Shown piece by piece: positions 1 through 10,287 of a stretch of DNA of 64,000 nt (its first letter is position 1; the number at the start of each line of letters is the position of its first letter). Origin of the DNA: Burkholderia sp. BCC0322 (GTDB lineage: Bacteria > Pseudomonadota > Gammaproteobacteria > Burkholderiales > Burkholderiaceae); NCBI RefSeq assembly GCF_902833045.1, contig NZ_CADFDU010000014.1, forward strand, positions 124,001 through 188,000, in the 5' to 3' direction. Position numbers and translations under genes: made by a program. The notes beneath the pieces were generated by a model. The model worked only from the letters and a program-made list of their open reading frames with translations. It was not told the origin of the DNA and did no database searches.

Positions 1-33
1 GAATCAGTTAAAGCGAATTGGCGCGTTTATCGG

Positions 34-47
34 TCGAATCGATTCGA
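34..47. promoter_or_regulatory. 14-bp perfect palindrome upstream of the DoxX gene
   Basis: TCGAATCGATTCGA is a perfect 14-bp inverted repeat lying about 43 bp before the DoxX start codon. Its position fits an operator for a dimeric repressor. The regulator would have to lie outside the window, because no regulator gene is adjacent. A chance palindrome cannot be excluded. Confidence 0.4.
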
Positions 48-89
48 ATAGAGTGCGATCCATTCACACCACTCACGAAGGAATTCGCC

Positions 90-503
90 ATGAACCCCAA
101 TCGCCTCAACGAATGTGCCGCGACCCTGCTGCGCGTCACGCTCGGCGTGCTGTACCTCGCGCACGTCGCGCAGAAGGTGTTCGTCTTCACGCTGCCCGGC
201 ACCGCTCAGTTCTTTGCGTCGATCGGCTTGCCGGGCTGGCTCGCTTACCTGACGACGTTCGTCGAACTGGCTGGCGGCGTTGCGCTGCTCGCGGGCTTGC
301 GCGTGCGCGTCGCCGCGCTCGTGCTGCTGCCGTTCATGCTCGGCGCGACCGCCGCGCATCTGCCGAACGGCTGGAGCTTCGCATCACCGAACGGCGGCTG
401 GGAATATCCGGCGTTCTGGGCCGTCACGCTTGCCGTGCAAGCGCTGCTGGGCGGCGGCGCGTTCGCGCTCGGCGCACGGGAGGCCGCGGTTCGGCGTGTG
501 TAA
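90..503 (+). CDS. DoxX family inner-membrane protein
   Basis: A 137-residue protein with about four hydrophobic segments (residues near 8-28, 45-66, 70-88 and 112-130), the usual size and layout of DoxX/YphA-type membrane proteins. The family is linked to redox and thiol stress or quinone-related functions, but the substrate of this member cannot be read from sequence. The ATG at 90 was chosen because GAAGGA lies about 8 bp upstream; longer versions of the frame would add a non-hydrophobic leader. It stands alone ahead of the ParA-like gene, 136 bp away, and has a palindrome at 34-47 in its upstream region. Confidence 0.8.
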   Translation: MNPNRLNECAATLLRVTLGVLYLAHVAQKVFVFTLPGTAQFFASIGLPGWLAYLTTFVELAGGVALLAGLRVRVAALVLLPFMLGATAAHLPNGWSFASPNGGWEYPAFWAVTLAVQALLGGGAFALGAREAAVRRV

Positions 504-639
504 GGAGAAAGTAAGCAGACGCGGCGCGGTGCAACCCGTTCCGGTGACCCCCCGTTTGCCGATATCATCGCTCCCTGTATCCGCAATCGAGCGGCGCCTG
601 CCATGCGGCCGGCGCCGCGCGGTTCTTTCGGGGGAATTC

Positions 640-1308
640 ATGACGGTGATCGTGGTGGCGAATCCGAAGGGCGGCGTGGGAAAGAGCACGCTGTCCACCA
701 ATCTTGCCGGCTTTTTCGCGGCGCAGGGCGCGTGGGTCGCGCTCGCCGACCTGGACCGGCAGCAGTCCGCGCATGCGTGGCTCGACCTGCGGCCGGCCGG
801 ATTGCCGGCGATCGAGGCATGGGAGCTTGATCCGGATGCGCCGACGAAGCCGCCGCGCGGCCTCGAATATGCCGTGATCGACACGCCGGCCGGCCTGCAC
901 GGCAACCGGCTCAACGTCGCGCTGCAACTGGCGGACAAGGTGATCGTGCCGCTGCAGCCGTCGATGTTCGATATTCTGGCCACGCAGCAGTTTCTGGAGC
1001 GCCTCGCCGGCGAGAAGGCCGTGCGCAAGGGCAGCGTCGAGGTCGGGATCGTCGGGATGCGGGTCGATGCACGCACGCGCTCGTCGGACCAGCTTCACCG
1101 GTTCGTCGAGGGGCTCGGCCTGCCGGTGCTCGGCTTCGTGCGCGACACGCAGAACTACGTGCAGATCGCCGCGCACGGCCTCACGCTGTGGGACGTCGCG
1201 AAGAGCCGGGTCGAGAAGGATCTCGAACAGTGGCGGCCGATCGTCGAATGGGCCGAACGCCGGGCGCCCAAGGCAGAGAAGGCGGAGAAGGCCGCCAAGG
1301 CGTCCTGA
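640..1308 (+). CDS. Orphan ParA/MinD-type ATPase
   Basis: A 222-residue P-loop ATPase of the deviant Walker-A class, with KGGVGKST at residues 10-17, the Walker-B-like VIDTPAG near 88 and the switch region LADLD near 36. It is shorter than plasmid or chromosomal ParA proteins because it lacks an N-terminal DNA-binding extension. The C-terminus is a Lys/Ala-rich tail (about 12 residues) that could bind DNA or membrane. No parB-like gene follows, so it is more likely a positioning ATPase for some other cargo than the main chromosome partition protein. The ATG at 640 follows a GGGGGAA ribosome site. A TATCAT -10-like hexamer lies at 563-568. Confidence 0.85.
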   Translation: MTVIVVANPKGGVGKSTLSTNLAGFFAAQGAWVALADLDRQQSAHAWLDLRPAGLPAIEAWELDPDAPTKPPRGLEYAVIDTPAGLHGNRLNVALQLADKVIVPLQPSMFDILATQQFLERLAGEKAVRKGSVEVGIVGMRVDARTRSSDQLHRFVEGLGLPVLGFVRDTQNYVQIAAHGLTLWDVAKSRVEKDLEQWRPIVEWAERRAPKAEKAEKAAKAS

Positions 1309-1345
1309 TCGCGCGGCCGCCGGACCGGCGCACGATGCAATAAGA

Positions 1346-1382
1346 AAGGGCCGGGTTCCGTGGCGTACGGAATCCGGCCCTT
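1346..1382. terminator. Shared hairpin between convergent parA-like gene and panD
   Basis: A 15-bp stem (1346-1360 with 1368-1382, one G-T pair) with a 7-nt loop sits between two convergent genes. It lacks a long T-run on either strand, so it may act as a bidirectional but imperfect terminator. Confidence 0.55.
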
Positions 1383-1439
1383 CGACCACGAGCGGCGCGG
1401 CTGCTCCCGCGCACCAGGCTGCGCGGATGGCCGTTCAGG

Positions 1440-1826
1440 TCAGGTCCAGTTCTGCGTCGGCACGTGATCGCGGTGGCCCTTGATCTTGTTGCCGTCGTCG
1501 ATGAACACGAGCTTCGGCTTCCAGCCGGCCTGCAGCTCGGCATCGTCGACCATCGCGAATGCCGCGATGATCACGAGGTCGCCGAGTTGCGCGCGACGCG
1601 CGGCCGAGCCGTTCAGCGAGATCATCCCGCTGCCGCGCTCACCCTTGATCGCGTACGTCGAGAAGCGCTCGCCGTTGTTGATGTTCCAGATGTCGATCCG
1701 TTCGTTTTCGATGATGCCCGATGCTTCGAGCAGGTCTTCGTCGATCGCGCACGAGCCTTCGTAGTGCAGCTCGCAGTGCGTGACGGCCGCGCGATGGATC
1801 TTCGATTTGAGCATGTGGCGCTGCAT
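1440..1826 (-). CDS. panD: Aspartate 1-decarboxylase (PanD)
   Basis: A 128-residue pyruvoyl enzyme that converts L-aspartate to beta-alanine, the precursor of pantothenate and CoA. The self-cleavage site Gly24-Ser25 is present in HYEGSC, so the proenzyme should process to a pyruvoyl group on Ser25. Catalytic-pocket residues around Tyr58 and the N-terminal Lys9 are in the expected context, and the length is normal. It lies 45 bp downstream of panC on the same strand, so the two beta-alanine/pantothenate genes are probably cotranscribed. The 3' end faces the ParA-like gene across a shared hairpin. Confidence 0.97.
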   Translation of the reverse strand: MQRHMLKSKIHRAAVTHCELHYEGSCAIDEDLLEASGIIENERIDIWNINNGERFSTYAIKGERGSGMISLNGSAARRAQLGDLVIIAAFAMVDDAELQAGWKPKLVFIDDGNKIKGHRDHVPTQNWT

Positions 1827-1871
1827 GGTGTCTCCGTGATGCGTCGTGAGAGGCGCGGGCGGGGCGGCCCG

Positions 1872-2867
<996 letters not shown>

Positions 2868-2978
2868 TCACTTTTTAATCGGGCGTGCCGGTAACGGCTC
2901 GCGCGGCCGCGCCGGGCTGCGCTGAGGCGGCGCGTGTGCCGGGATGACTCGGGAGAACGGAAAGGCCGGGCGCGGGGG

Positions 2979-3851
2979 TTACGCGGGCAGGTACGCGAGA
3001 CGCACGTAGATCGGCGCGAACGGCTCGGCCTGCGTGATCTCGAGGAGCGACTCGCGCGCGAGCTCGAGCATCGCGATGAAATTCACGACGACGACCGGCA
3101 CGCCGCGCGACGTGTCGAACAGCTCGGCGAACTCCATGAAGCGCGCGTTCTGCAGCCGGCGCAGGATCAGGCTCATGTGTTCGCGCACCGACAGCTCCTC
3201 GCGGGAGATCTTGTGGTGCTGGACGAGCTTCGCGCGCTTGAGCACGTCGGCCCATGCGGCGCGCAGGTCGTCCGAATTCACGTCGGGGAAGCGCGGCGTG
3301 ACGCTCTGCTCGATGTAGACCTCGGCGCGCAGGAAGTCGCGGCCGAGCTGCGGCAACTGGTCGAGCCGCTGCGCGGCGAGCTTCATCTGCTCGTATTCGA
3401 GCAGGCGGCGCACGAGTTCGGCGCGCGGATCCTCGGCTTCCTCGCCGGTGTCGGCCTTCTTGACCGGCAGCAGCATCCGCGACTTGATCTCGATCAGCAT
3501 CGCGGCCATCAGCAGGTACTCGGCCGCGAGTTCGAGGTTCGACGTGCGGATCTGGTCGACGTAACCCAGATATTGCGCGGTGACCTGCGCCATCGGGATG
3601 TCGAGCACGTTGAAGTTCTGCTTGCGGATCAGGTAGAGCAGCAGGTCGAGCGGGCCTTCGAAGGTCTCGAGGAAGATCTCGAGCGCATCGGGCGGGATGT
3701 AGAGATCCTGCGGCAGCTTGAAGAGCGGCTCGCCGTACAGGCGAGCGAACGCCGCGACACCGTCGACCGTGTCGGGCGTCGAATCGGCGCCCGCGGGCGC
3801 GGCGATCGCGTCGTCCTGCCGGGCGGCGCTGGCCTCGTCTGCGGCGCTCAC
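2979..3851 (-). CDS. scpA: Segregation and condensation protein A (ScpA)
   Basis: A 290-residue kleisin subunit of the SMC-ScpAB condensin, which bridges SMC heads and compacts and segregates the chromosome. The N-terminal ETFEGPLDLLLYLIRKQ block near residue 64 is the classical ScpA signature that contacts the SMC neck; the C-terminal winged-helix region ends in the FAPIYVRL stretch. The first 50 residues are Ala/Asp-rich and poorly conserved. scpB is not adjacent. It lies 4 bp downstream of the DUF3460 gene on the same strand, so they are probably cotranscribed, with panC-panD beyond. Confidence 0.93.
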   Translation of the reverse strand: MSAADEASAARQDDAIAAPAGADSTPDTVDGVAAFARLYGEPLFKLPQDLYIPPDALEIFLETFEGPLDLLLYLIRKQNFNVLDIPMAQVTAQYLGYVDQIRTSNLELAAEYLLMAAMLIEIKSRMLLPVKKADTGEEAEDPRAELVRRLLEYEQMKLAAQRLDQLPQLGRDFLRAEVYIEQSVTPRFPDVNSDDLRAAWADVLKRAKLVQHHKISREELSVREHMSLILRRLQNARFMEFAELFDTSRGVPVVVVNFIAMLELARESLLEITQAEPFAPIYVRLAYLPA

Positions 3852-3855
3852 GTCG

Positions 3856-4044
3856 TCAGAAGTTCTGGTAGTAGACGTACGACGTCTGCTTCACGCGCGA
3901 TTCCTGCTGCTCGGCGCGCTCTTCGAGATCGATCGGCTGCTTGTCCCACAGCAGGGAACGGCCCTTGCGCTGCTCTTCCTCGAGCGTCGGCTTCTGCTGC
4001 TTGAGCTGGTTCAGGAACTGCGTGACATCGGACTGGTACGGCAT
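3856..4044 (-). CDS. Small DUF3460 family protein
   Basis: A 62-residue acidic/basic mixed protein with the YQSDVTQFLNQL start and the C-terminal YVYYQNF typical of DUF3460, a family I know only from Burkholderiales. Function is unknown. The start at MPYQSD was chosen over an upstream ATG at 4089 because it matches the family N-terminus. It lies 4 bp upstream of scpA, suggesting one transcript; the association is conserved in this order as far as I recall. Confidence 0.8.
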   Translation of the reverse strand: MPYQSDVTQFLNQLKQQKPTLEEEQRKGRSLLWDKQPIDLEERAEQQESRVKQTSYVYYQNF

Positions 4045-4314
4045 GGCTGGGTTTTCCGTTTCGGGCGGCGCACGATGCGCCGGATTCACGATGGCGGGAT
4101 TTTACCGCATCGCGGGAACAGCCGGCGTCAATCGCGCGTCGAATCCGCGGTCCGGCATGCCGCCGGCGCCCGAACGCGCACCGTCACGCATGATGCCGCG
4201 GCCACGCTCGCACGCTTGCAAAGCGGTTTACAAACATTAAGCTTTGGTGCCGGCACCCTGTGGTCAAATACGGGGTTTTCCACAAAACCGTGATAACCGA
4301 GGGCGAGGTCATAT

Positions 4315-6117
4315 TTGGCGGGGCAGTCGAATCAGCAAGCACATACGGCACATGACGCGGGCCCGCGCGTGGAACGCAATCGCGCCGGCGTCGCGTGGCT
4401 GGCCCTCGCGGGTTGCCTTGCCGCGTGCATCGCGCTGCCGGCCCACGCGAAGTACGACGTCGACATCGACGCGCCGCGCTCGGTTCGCAAGCTGCTCAAG
4501 TCGCATCTCGATATCGCGCGCTTCGCGAAGCGCGACGACATCAGCGACGACCAGTTCGACTTCCTCGTCACCGCCACGCCGCAGCAGGTGCGCGACCTGA
4601 CCGCGACGGCCGGCTATTTCTCGCCGGTCGTGCGCACCGACGTGCGCACGCGCGACGGCAAGCGCGACGTGCGCATCGCGGTCGATCCGGGGAAGCAGAC
4701 GATCGTGTCGAGCGTCGACCTGACCTTCAACGGGCCCATCGACACCGAGGATCCGAAGCAGGAAGCGGCGACCCGTTTCGCGTTCTCGCTGAAGCCGGGC
4801 GATCCGTTCACGCAGTCCGACTGGGACGGCGCGAAGGGGGCCGCGCTCAAGCAACTGCAGTCGCGCCGCTATCTCGGCGGGAAGATCGCGTCGTCGGAGG
4901 CGCGCATCGACCCGAGCACGCAGCGCGCGACGCTCGCGGTCACGTTCGACAGCGGCCCGACGTTCACGATCGGCAAGGTCGACGTCGACGGCGTACGGCG
5001 CTATCCGGAAAAGATCGTCACGAACGTCAATCCGCTGTCGGAAGGCGAGATCTACGACGTGCAGCGCATCACCGAACTGCAGCGGCAGTTGCAGAACACG
5101 CCGTATTACGCGAGCGTCGCGATCGACGTCGGCGACGATACGGCGAAGCCCGAGCGCACACCCGTGCACGTGAAGGTCAGCGAGTTCCCGTACAACAACA
5201 TTCGTGGCGGCGTCGGCTTTGCCACCGATACCGGGCCGCACGTGCAGGGCTCCTATACGTATCTCGACACGTTCGGCGCCGCATGGCCGCTGACCGTGTC
5301 GGGCCGGCTCGACCAGATCCAGCAATACGGGCAGGTCCAGCTGTCGATGCCGCCGGGCGAGAAGGGCTGGACCAACAGCGTGCTCGCGTCGTACACGAAC
5401 ACCAACGTGTCGGACACGCGCATCTACAGCGCGCGGATCGGCGCGCAGCGCACGCGCACCGGCCAGTTCATCGACTATTCGTATTCGCTGATGTACTACC
5501 AGGACCGGCTCGACCAGAACGGCGCCGGGCCGACCACGAGCCGCGCGCTCGTGCCGCAATGGGCGTGGACGCGCCGCAACGTCGACGATCCGCTGTTCCC
5601 GCGTTCGGGCAACCTGATCCACGCCGAGGCCGGCTTCGCGGTCAAGGGTGTGCTGACCGACCAGTCGTTCATCCGCGGCTACGCGCGCGGCCAGCAGTAC
5701 CTGCCGATCGGCAAGCGCGACCTGTTCGTGTTCCGCGCGGAACTCGGCGGCGTGTTCACGAGCGGCAGCTCGACCGGTGTGCCGGCGTCGCTGCTGTTCC
5801 GCGCGGGCGGCTCGAACTCGGTGCGCGGCTACGGCTACCAGAGCATCGGCAACAGCGTCGACGGCTCCGTGCTGCCGACCAAGTACCTGATGACGGGCAC
5901 CGCCGAATACCAGCACTGGTTCAATCGCGACTGGGGCGCCGCGACGTTCTTCGACATCGGCACCGCCACCGATGCGTGGGGCGAGCGCGTGTTCTACCCG
6001 GGCGTCGGCATCGGCGCGCGCTGGCGCAGCCCCGTCGGCCCGATCAACGTCGACGTCGCGTACGGGTTGCGCAACCATAGCGTGCGCCCGTACCTGACGC
6101 TCGGCATCGCTTTCTGA
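4315..6117 (+). CDS. tamA: TamA, Omp85-family outer-membrane assembly protein
   Basis: A 600-residue protein with an N-terminal signal sequence (hydrophobic core near residues 26-41, cleavage after AHA), POTRA-like domains to about residue 275, then a 16-strand Omp85 barrel. The RGYGYQSIGN block near 505 is the lid-lock (RGY) motif of the family, and the chain ends in a beta-signal LTLGIAF with a terminal Phe. With TamB it forms the translocation and assembly module that helps insert some outer-membrane proteins and moves phospholipid. The start is probably TTG at 4315, preceded by a GAGG site; a downstream GTG is the alternative. tamB follows 28 bp later. Confidence 0.9.
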   Translation: MAGQSNQQAHTAHDAGPRVERNRAGVAWLALAGCLAACIALPAHAKYDVDIDAPRSVRKLLKSHLDIARFAKRDDISDDQFDFLVTATPQQVRDLTATAGYFSPVVRTDVRTRDGKRDVRIAVDPGKQTIVSSVDLTFNGPIDTEDPKQEAATRFAFSLKPGDPFTQSDWDGAKGAALKQLQSRRYLGGKIASSEARIDPSTQRATLAVTFDSGPTFTIGKVDVDGVRRYPEKIVTNVNPLSEGEIYDVQRITELQRQLQNTPYYASVAIDVGDDTAKPERTPVHVKVSEFPYNNIRGGVGFATDTGPHVQGSYTYLDTFGAAWPLTVSGRLDQIQQYGQVQLSMPPGEKGWTNSVLASYTNTNVSDTRIYSARIGAQRTRTGQFIDYSYSLMYYQDRLDQNGAGPTTSRALVPQWAWTRRNVDDPLFPRSGNLIHAEAGFAVKGVLTDQSFIRGYARGQQYLPIGKRDLFVFRAELGGVFTSGSSTGVPASLLFRAGGSNSVRGYGYQSIGNSVDGSVLPTKYLMTGTAEYQHWFNRDWGAATFFDIGTATDAWGERVFYPGVGIGARWRSPVGPINVDVAYGLRNHSVRPYLTLGIAF

Positions 6118-6145
6118 CCGTACCGCTTCACCGACGACGAACCGC

Positions 6146-9100
6146 ATGACGAAGGACCCGAACGACACGCCGCCGCCTCACGATCCGGACTCGCCCGACG
6201 GCGCGCCCGACGCGCCGCCGCGCGCGCCGCGCCGCGGGCCCGTCGCGCGCATCGGACGGGTCGTCGCGTGGACGCTCGTGACGGTCGCGCTGCTCGTCGT
6301 GCTGGCGGTCGGGCTCGTGCTGGCCGCGGTGACGACCGAGCACGGCACGCGGCTCGCGTGGCAGGTGGCCGAGCGCGTGCTCGGCGCACGGCTCGCGGGT
6401 ACGCTCGACGGCGGCTCGCTCGCGACCGGCGTGCGGCTGCGCGGGTTCGCATGGACGAGCCCCGACGGTACCGGCACCGAAATCCGCATCGACCGGCTCG
6501 ACGGCCGCTGGGCGCTGACCCGTGCGCCGTGGCGGCTGACCATCGCCTATCTTCGCGTCGGCACGATCGACGTGCGAATCCCGCCGGGGCCGTCGACGCC
6601 GACTACGACGCCGCAGGACCTGAGCCTGCCGCTGCAGTTGCGCATCGACGACCTGCGCGTCGATCACCTTGCGATCCACGACGGCGGCTCGACGACGCAG
6701 CTCGACCATATCGCGCTGAACGGCCGCAGTGACGGCCGTCACCACGAACTCGTGCTCGAGGGCGTCGATACCCCGTACGGCGCGCTGACCGCACGCGCGA
6801 AGCTCGATGGCGTGAAGCCGTTCGCGCTGACGGGTGAAGCCACTTATGCGGGCAAGCTGTCCGGCGAGCCGGTCGACGCGCGCGCTCGCGTGTCGGGTTC
6901 GCTCGAGGCGCTCGTCGCCGACGTCGACGCGAGCGGGATGAAGCTGAACGGGCGCGCGCACGTCGAGGCCGCCCCGTTCGGCGCGGTGCCGCTCACGCGC
7001 GCGTCGCTCGCGTTCGATCACGTGAACCCGCAGGCCCTTGCGCCCGGCGCGCCGGCCGCCGATCTCGCGGTGCGCGCGGAACTCGCGCCCGTGACCGCGC
7101 CGGCCGGGGCCGAGCCCGCGAAGGGTTTCGCGGTGACGGGCCCGGTGTCGATCGTCAACGCGAAACCCGGCACGCTCGGCGATCACCTACTGCCGGTGAT
7201 CGACGCGCACGCGACCGTGCATCTCGACGCGCACGCGCAGCGGATCGACGCGCTCGCGCTGAAGCTGATCCGCGACGGCAGCGTGACGGGCAACGGCACG
7301 CTGACGGGCGGCAAGGGCCGCTTCGACCTGAAGGTCGCGAACCTCGACCTGAATGCCTTCGTCGCCGAGCTGCGGCCGATGCGTCTCGCCGGCCCGCTCG
7401 GCGTGACGCTCGCGGGTGACGTGACGACGGTCGACTTCAACCTGAACGACCCGAAGCTCGCCCTCGGCGCCCGCGCGAAGGTTGCGCTGACGCCGCAGCA
7501 GACCGTGCTGACCGACGCACGCGTGACGGCGGGCAAGGGCCGGATCGACCTGACGGGCGTGTTCCGCCACGATGCGCATTCGAGCTACGACGCGAAGGCG
7601 ACGTTGACGACATTCGATCCGCTGCTGCTCGCCGCGATGCGTGCGCCGAAGGCGGGTGGCGGCAAGGCGCCCGCCAAGGTCGCGAAGGCGCCGGCCCAGC
7701 GCGGCGAGACGCGCGTGTCGGGCACGCTGACGGCGTCGGGCGCGTTCGCGCCGCAGGTGTCGACGAAGGCGACCTTCAAGCTCGGCGACAGCCTGTACGA
7801 CGGCGTGCCGCTGACCGGCGCCGGCGTCGTGCAGCTCGCCGGCTCACGCATTCTGCCGAGCAACGCGAACCTGTCGATCGCGGGCAACCACGTGGATCTG
7901 CGCGGCAGCTTCGGCGCGCCGGGCGACCGGCTTCGCTTCGTCGTCGACGCGCCGCAACTCGACCGGCTCGGCTTCGGCGTGGAAGGGCTCGTGCAGGCGC
8001 AGGGCGACCTGACCGGCAGCTTCGCGCACCCGAACGTGACGGCCACCTACAAGGCCGAGCACGTGGTCGTCGGCTCGAGCCGGATCGGCGCGGCGCAGGG
8101 CCGCGCGGACATCCGCGACGGCGCGCACGGCGCGCTCGTGTTGACGGCCGACGCGTCCGACATCGCGCTCGGCTCGCTGAAGCTGAAATCGCTGCGCGCG
8201 AACCTCGACGGCACGCGCGCGAAGCACACGCTCGACGCGTCGGCGCTCGGGACGGCTGGCGGCCGCGTGATCGACGTGACGCTCGCGGCGAACGGCGGCG
8301 TGGTCGAGAACCGCGACGGGATGCGTTGGGACGGCACCGTCACGCGTCTTGCGAACCGCGGCACGCCGGCCGTCGCGCTTCAGTCGCCGCTGACCGTATC
8401 GGCCGGCGCCGGCCGCGTGACGCTCGGCGCGACGCGGCTCACGCTCGAGGGCGCGGCGATCGACCTGAAATCGTTCGTGTTCGATCACGGCCAGATGCGC
8501 TCGGCGGGCTCGGTGAGCGGCGCGTCGATCGCGCGTTTCCTCGAGGTCCGCCAGGAGCTGACGGGCCAGCGGCCACCGGTGCGGACCGACGTCGTGCTCG
8601 ACGCCGATTGGGATTTCTCGCTCGGCGCGAACTCGACGGGCTATGTGCAGGTGAAGCGTCGCGGCGGCGACGTGACGATCGAGAGCGGGCGCGGCATCGC
8701 ATCGCTGGGGCTGACCGACCTGTCCGCGCGTGCGAGCTTCACGCCCGGCAACCGGCTCAACGTGACGGCGCTCGCGAAGGCGAACCGGATCGGCACGCTC
8801 GACGCGAACGTCACCGTGCCGTTCGCGCTGCGCGACGGCATGTTCGGCGTGGTCGACGACGGCCCGCTGTCGGGCCGCATCGACGCCGACATCCCGGCGC
8901 TGAAGACGACCGGCAACCTGTTCGGGCCGAGCTATCTGCTCGGCGGGCGCGCGGCGCTGAAGCTGACGGTCGCGGGCACGCCGGCGAAGCCTAACCTGTC
9001 GGGGATGCTGACGGGCGACGACCTGTCCGCGACGCTGATCGACCAGGGCGTGCAGTTGAAGGACGGTATCGTACGCATCAAGCTTTCGGAGAACCTCGTC

Positions 9101-10228
9101 GAATTCCAGCAGGTCGAATTTCACGGCGGCGACGGTACGCTGCGCGCGCTCGGCCGCGTGCGCCTCGATGGCGAGGCGCCCGACCTGACAGCGAGCATCG
9201 TCGCGGACAAGCTCGAACTGTTCGCGGCGCCGGATCGCAAGCTGTCGCTGTCGGGCAAGGCAACGGTCGCGAACGACGGGCCGCGCGGCGCGCTGTCGAT
9301 CGACGGCAAGTTCGTCGTCGACCGCGCCTTGTTCGACCTGCCCGAGGAATCGGCGCCGCACCTGTCGGACGATGTGGTGATCGTGGGGCCGGGCGGCACG
9401 GTGCGCGGCGAGACGCCGACCGGCACCGCGGTCGCGAAGCCGAAGCCGGCCGGGGACAAGCCGGCGCCGTCGCTCGCGCCGCGCGCGAACATCGACATCG
9501 GCCTCGGCGACAACTTCCGCTTCAAGGGCCACGGCGCGGATCTCGGGCTGCGCGGCACGATCACCGTGATGAGCGCGCCGGGCGCGCCGCTGCGCGCGGT
9601 CGGCAACGTGCGCGTGACCGAGGGATCGACGTATACGTCGTTCGGCCGCAAGCTCGCGATCGAGAACGGCTTCTTCACGTTCAACGGCCCCGTGTCGAAC
9701 CCGGGCGTCAACATCCTCGCGATGCGGCGCAACCAGGAGGTCGAGGCCGGCGTGCAGGTAACGGGCACGATCCAGTCGCTGACGGTCAAGCTCGTGTCGG
9801 AGCCGAACGTCACGGACAACGAAAAGCTGTCGTGGCTGTTGTTCGGGCACGGCACCGACCAGGGCAACAACGTCGGCCAGCAGGGTGCGATGACGGCGGC
9901 GCTCGGGCTGCTCGGCAGCGTGACCGGCAAGCGCGTTGCGCAGACCTTCGGTCTCGACGAGGTCTCGGTGGGCCGCAGCGAAGTCGGCCTGACCGACCCG
10001 CAGGTCGTGCTGGTGTCGAAGGCGATCAACGAGCGGTTCGTGCTCGGCTTCGAGCAGGGCCTGCAATCGGCGAGCAACGCATTCAAGGCGACGATCAACC
10101 TGACGCGCTTCTGGTCGGTGTCCGCGTACGGCGGCACGTTCCAGGGCATCGACCTGAACTACACGCGGCGCTTCGACCGTTGGTTCGGCCGTGACGGCGC
10201 CCGCGAGCGGCGTGCCGAGCAGCCATGA
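6146..10228 (+). CDS. tamB: TamB, inner-membrane anchored translocation/assembly protein
   Basis: A 1360-residue AsmA-like bridge protein. It opens with a Pro/Asp-rich cytoplasmic tail and a single signal-anchor (residues about 42-68), followed by a very long periplasmic region of repetitive beta-strand character that should form a hydrophobic groove, and the conserved C-terminal DUF490/TamB domain (about residues 1000-1350) that contacts TamA POTRA. An Ala/Pro/Lys-rich segment near residues 505-525 interrupts the repeat region. It lies directly after tamA, so the pair is an operon ending at the strong terminator at 10233-10263. Confidence 0.93.
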   Translation: MTKDPNDTPPPHDPDSPDGAPDAPPRAPRRGPVARIGRVVAWTLVTVALLVVLAVGLVLAAVTTEHGTRLAWQVAERVLGARLAGTLDGGSLATGVRLRGFAWTSPDGTGTEIRIDRLDGRWALTRAPWRLTIAYLRVGTIDVRIPPGPSTPTTTPQDLSLPLQLRIDDLRVDHLAIHDGGSTTQLDHIALNGRSDGRHHELVLEGVDTPYGALTARAKLDGVKPFALTGEATYAGKLSGEPVDARARVSGSLEALVADVDASGMKLNGRAHVEAAPFGAVPLTRASLAFDHVNPQALAPGAPAADLAVRAELAPVTAPAGAEPAKGFAVTGPVSIVNAKPGTLGDHLLPVIDAHATVHLDAHAQRIDALALKLIRDGSVTGNGTLTGGKGRFDLKVANLDLNAFVAELRPMRLAGPLGVTLAGDVTTVDFNLNDPKLALGARAKVALTPQQTVLTDARVTAGKGRIDLTGVFRHDAHSSYDAKATLTTFDPLLLAAMRAPKAGGGKAPAKVAKAPAQRGETRVSGTLTASGAFAPQVSTKATFKLGDSLYDGVPLTGAGVVQLAGSRILPSNANLSIAGNHVDLRGSFGAPGDRLRFVVDAPQLDRLGFGVEGLVQAQGDLTGSFAHPNVTATYKAEHVVVGSSRIGAAQGRADIRDGAHGALVLTADASDIALGSLKLKSLRANLDGTRAKHTLDASALGTAGGRVIDVTLAANGGVVENRDGMRWDGTVTRLANRGTPAVALQSPLTVSAGAGRVTLGATRLTLEGAAIDLKSFVFDHGQMRSAGSVSGASIARFLEVRQELTGQRPPVRTDVVLDADWDFSLGANSTGYVQVKRRGGDVTIESGRGIASLGLTDLSARASFTPGNRLNVTALAKANRIGTLDANVTVPFALRDGMFGVVDDGPLSGRIDADIPALKTTGNLFGPSYLLGGRAALKLTVAGTPAKPNLSGMLTGDDLSATLIDQGVQLKDGIVRIKLSENLVEFQQVEFHGGDGTLRALGRVRLDGEAPDLTASIVADKLELFAAPDRKLSLSGKATVANDGPRGALSIDGKFVVDRALFDLPEESAPHLSDDVVIVGPGGTVRGETPTGTAVAKPKPAGDKPAPSLAPRANIDIGLGDNFRFKGHGADLGLRGTITVMSAPGAPLRAVGNVRVTEGSTYTSFGRKLAIENGFFTFNGPVSNPGVNILAMRRNQEVEAGVQVTGTIQSLTVKLVSEPNVTDNEKLSWLLFGHGTDQGNNVGQQGAMTAALGLLGSVTGKRVAQTFGLDEVSVGRSEVGLTDPQVVLVSKAINERFVLGFEQGLQSASNAFKATINLTRFWSVSAYGGTFQGIDLNYTRRFDRWFGRDGARERRAEQP

Positions 10229-10232
10229 AGAA

Positions 10233-10263
10233 ATGCCCCGCACGACGTGCGGGGCATTTTTTT
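10233..10263 (+). terminator. Rho-independent terminator after tamB
   Basis: An 11-12 bp GC-rich stem around a 3-nt loop (arms 10233-10243 and 10247-10257) is followed directly by seven T residues, 5 bp after the tamB stop. This is a textbook intrinsic terminator on the plus strand; the convergent metG gene ends 25 bp further on. Confidence 0.9.
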
Positions 10264-10287
10264 CGCGCGAGCAGCCGCGCGTGCGGC

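Noticed and set aside
4309-6168. Minus-strand frame opposite tamA
   Set aside because: Arg/Val/Asp-rich shadow sequence with no ribosome site; tamA on the plus strand is complete.
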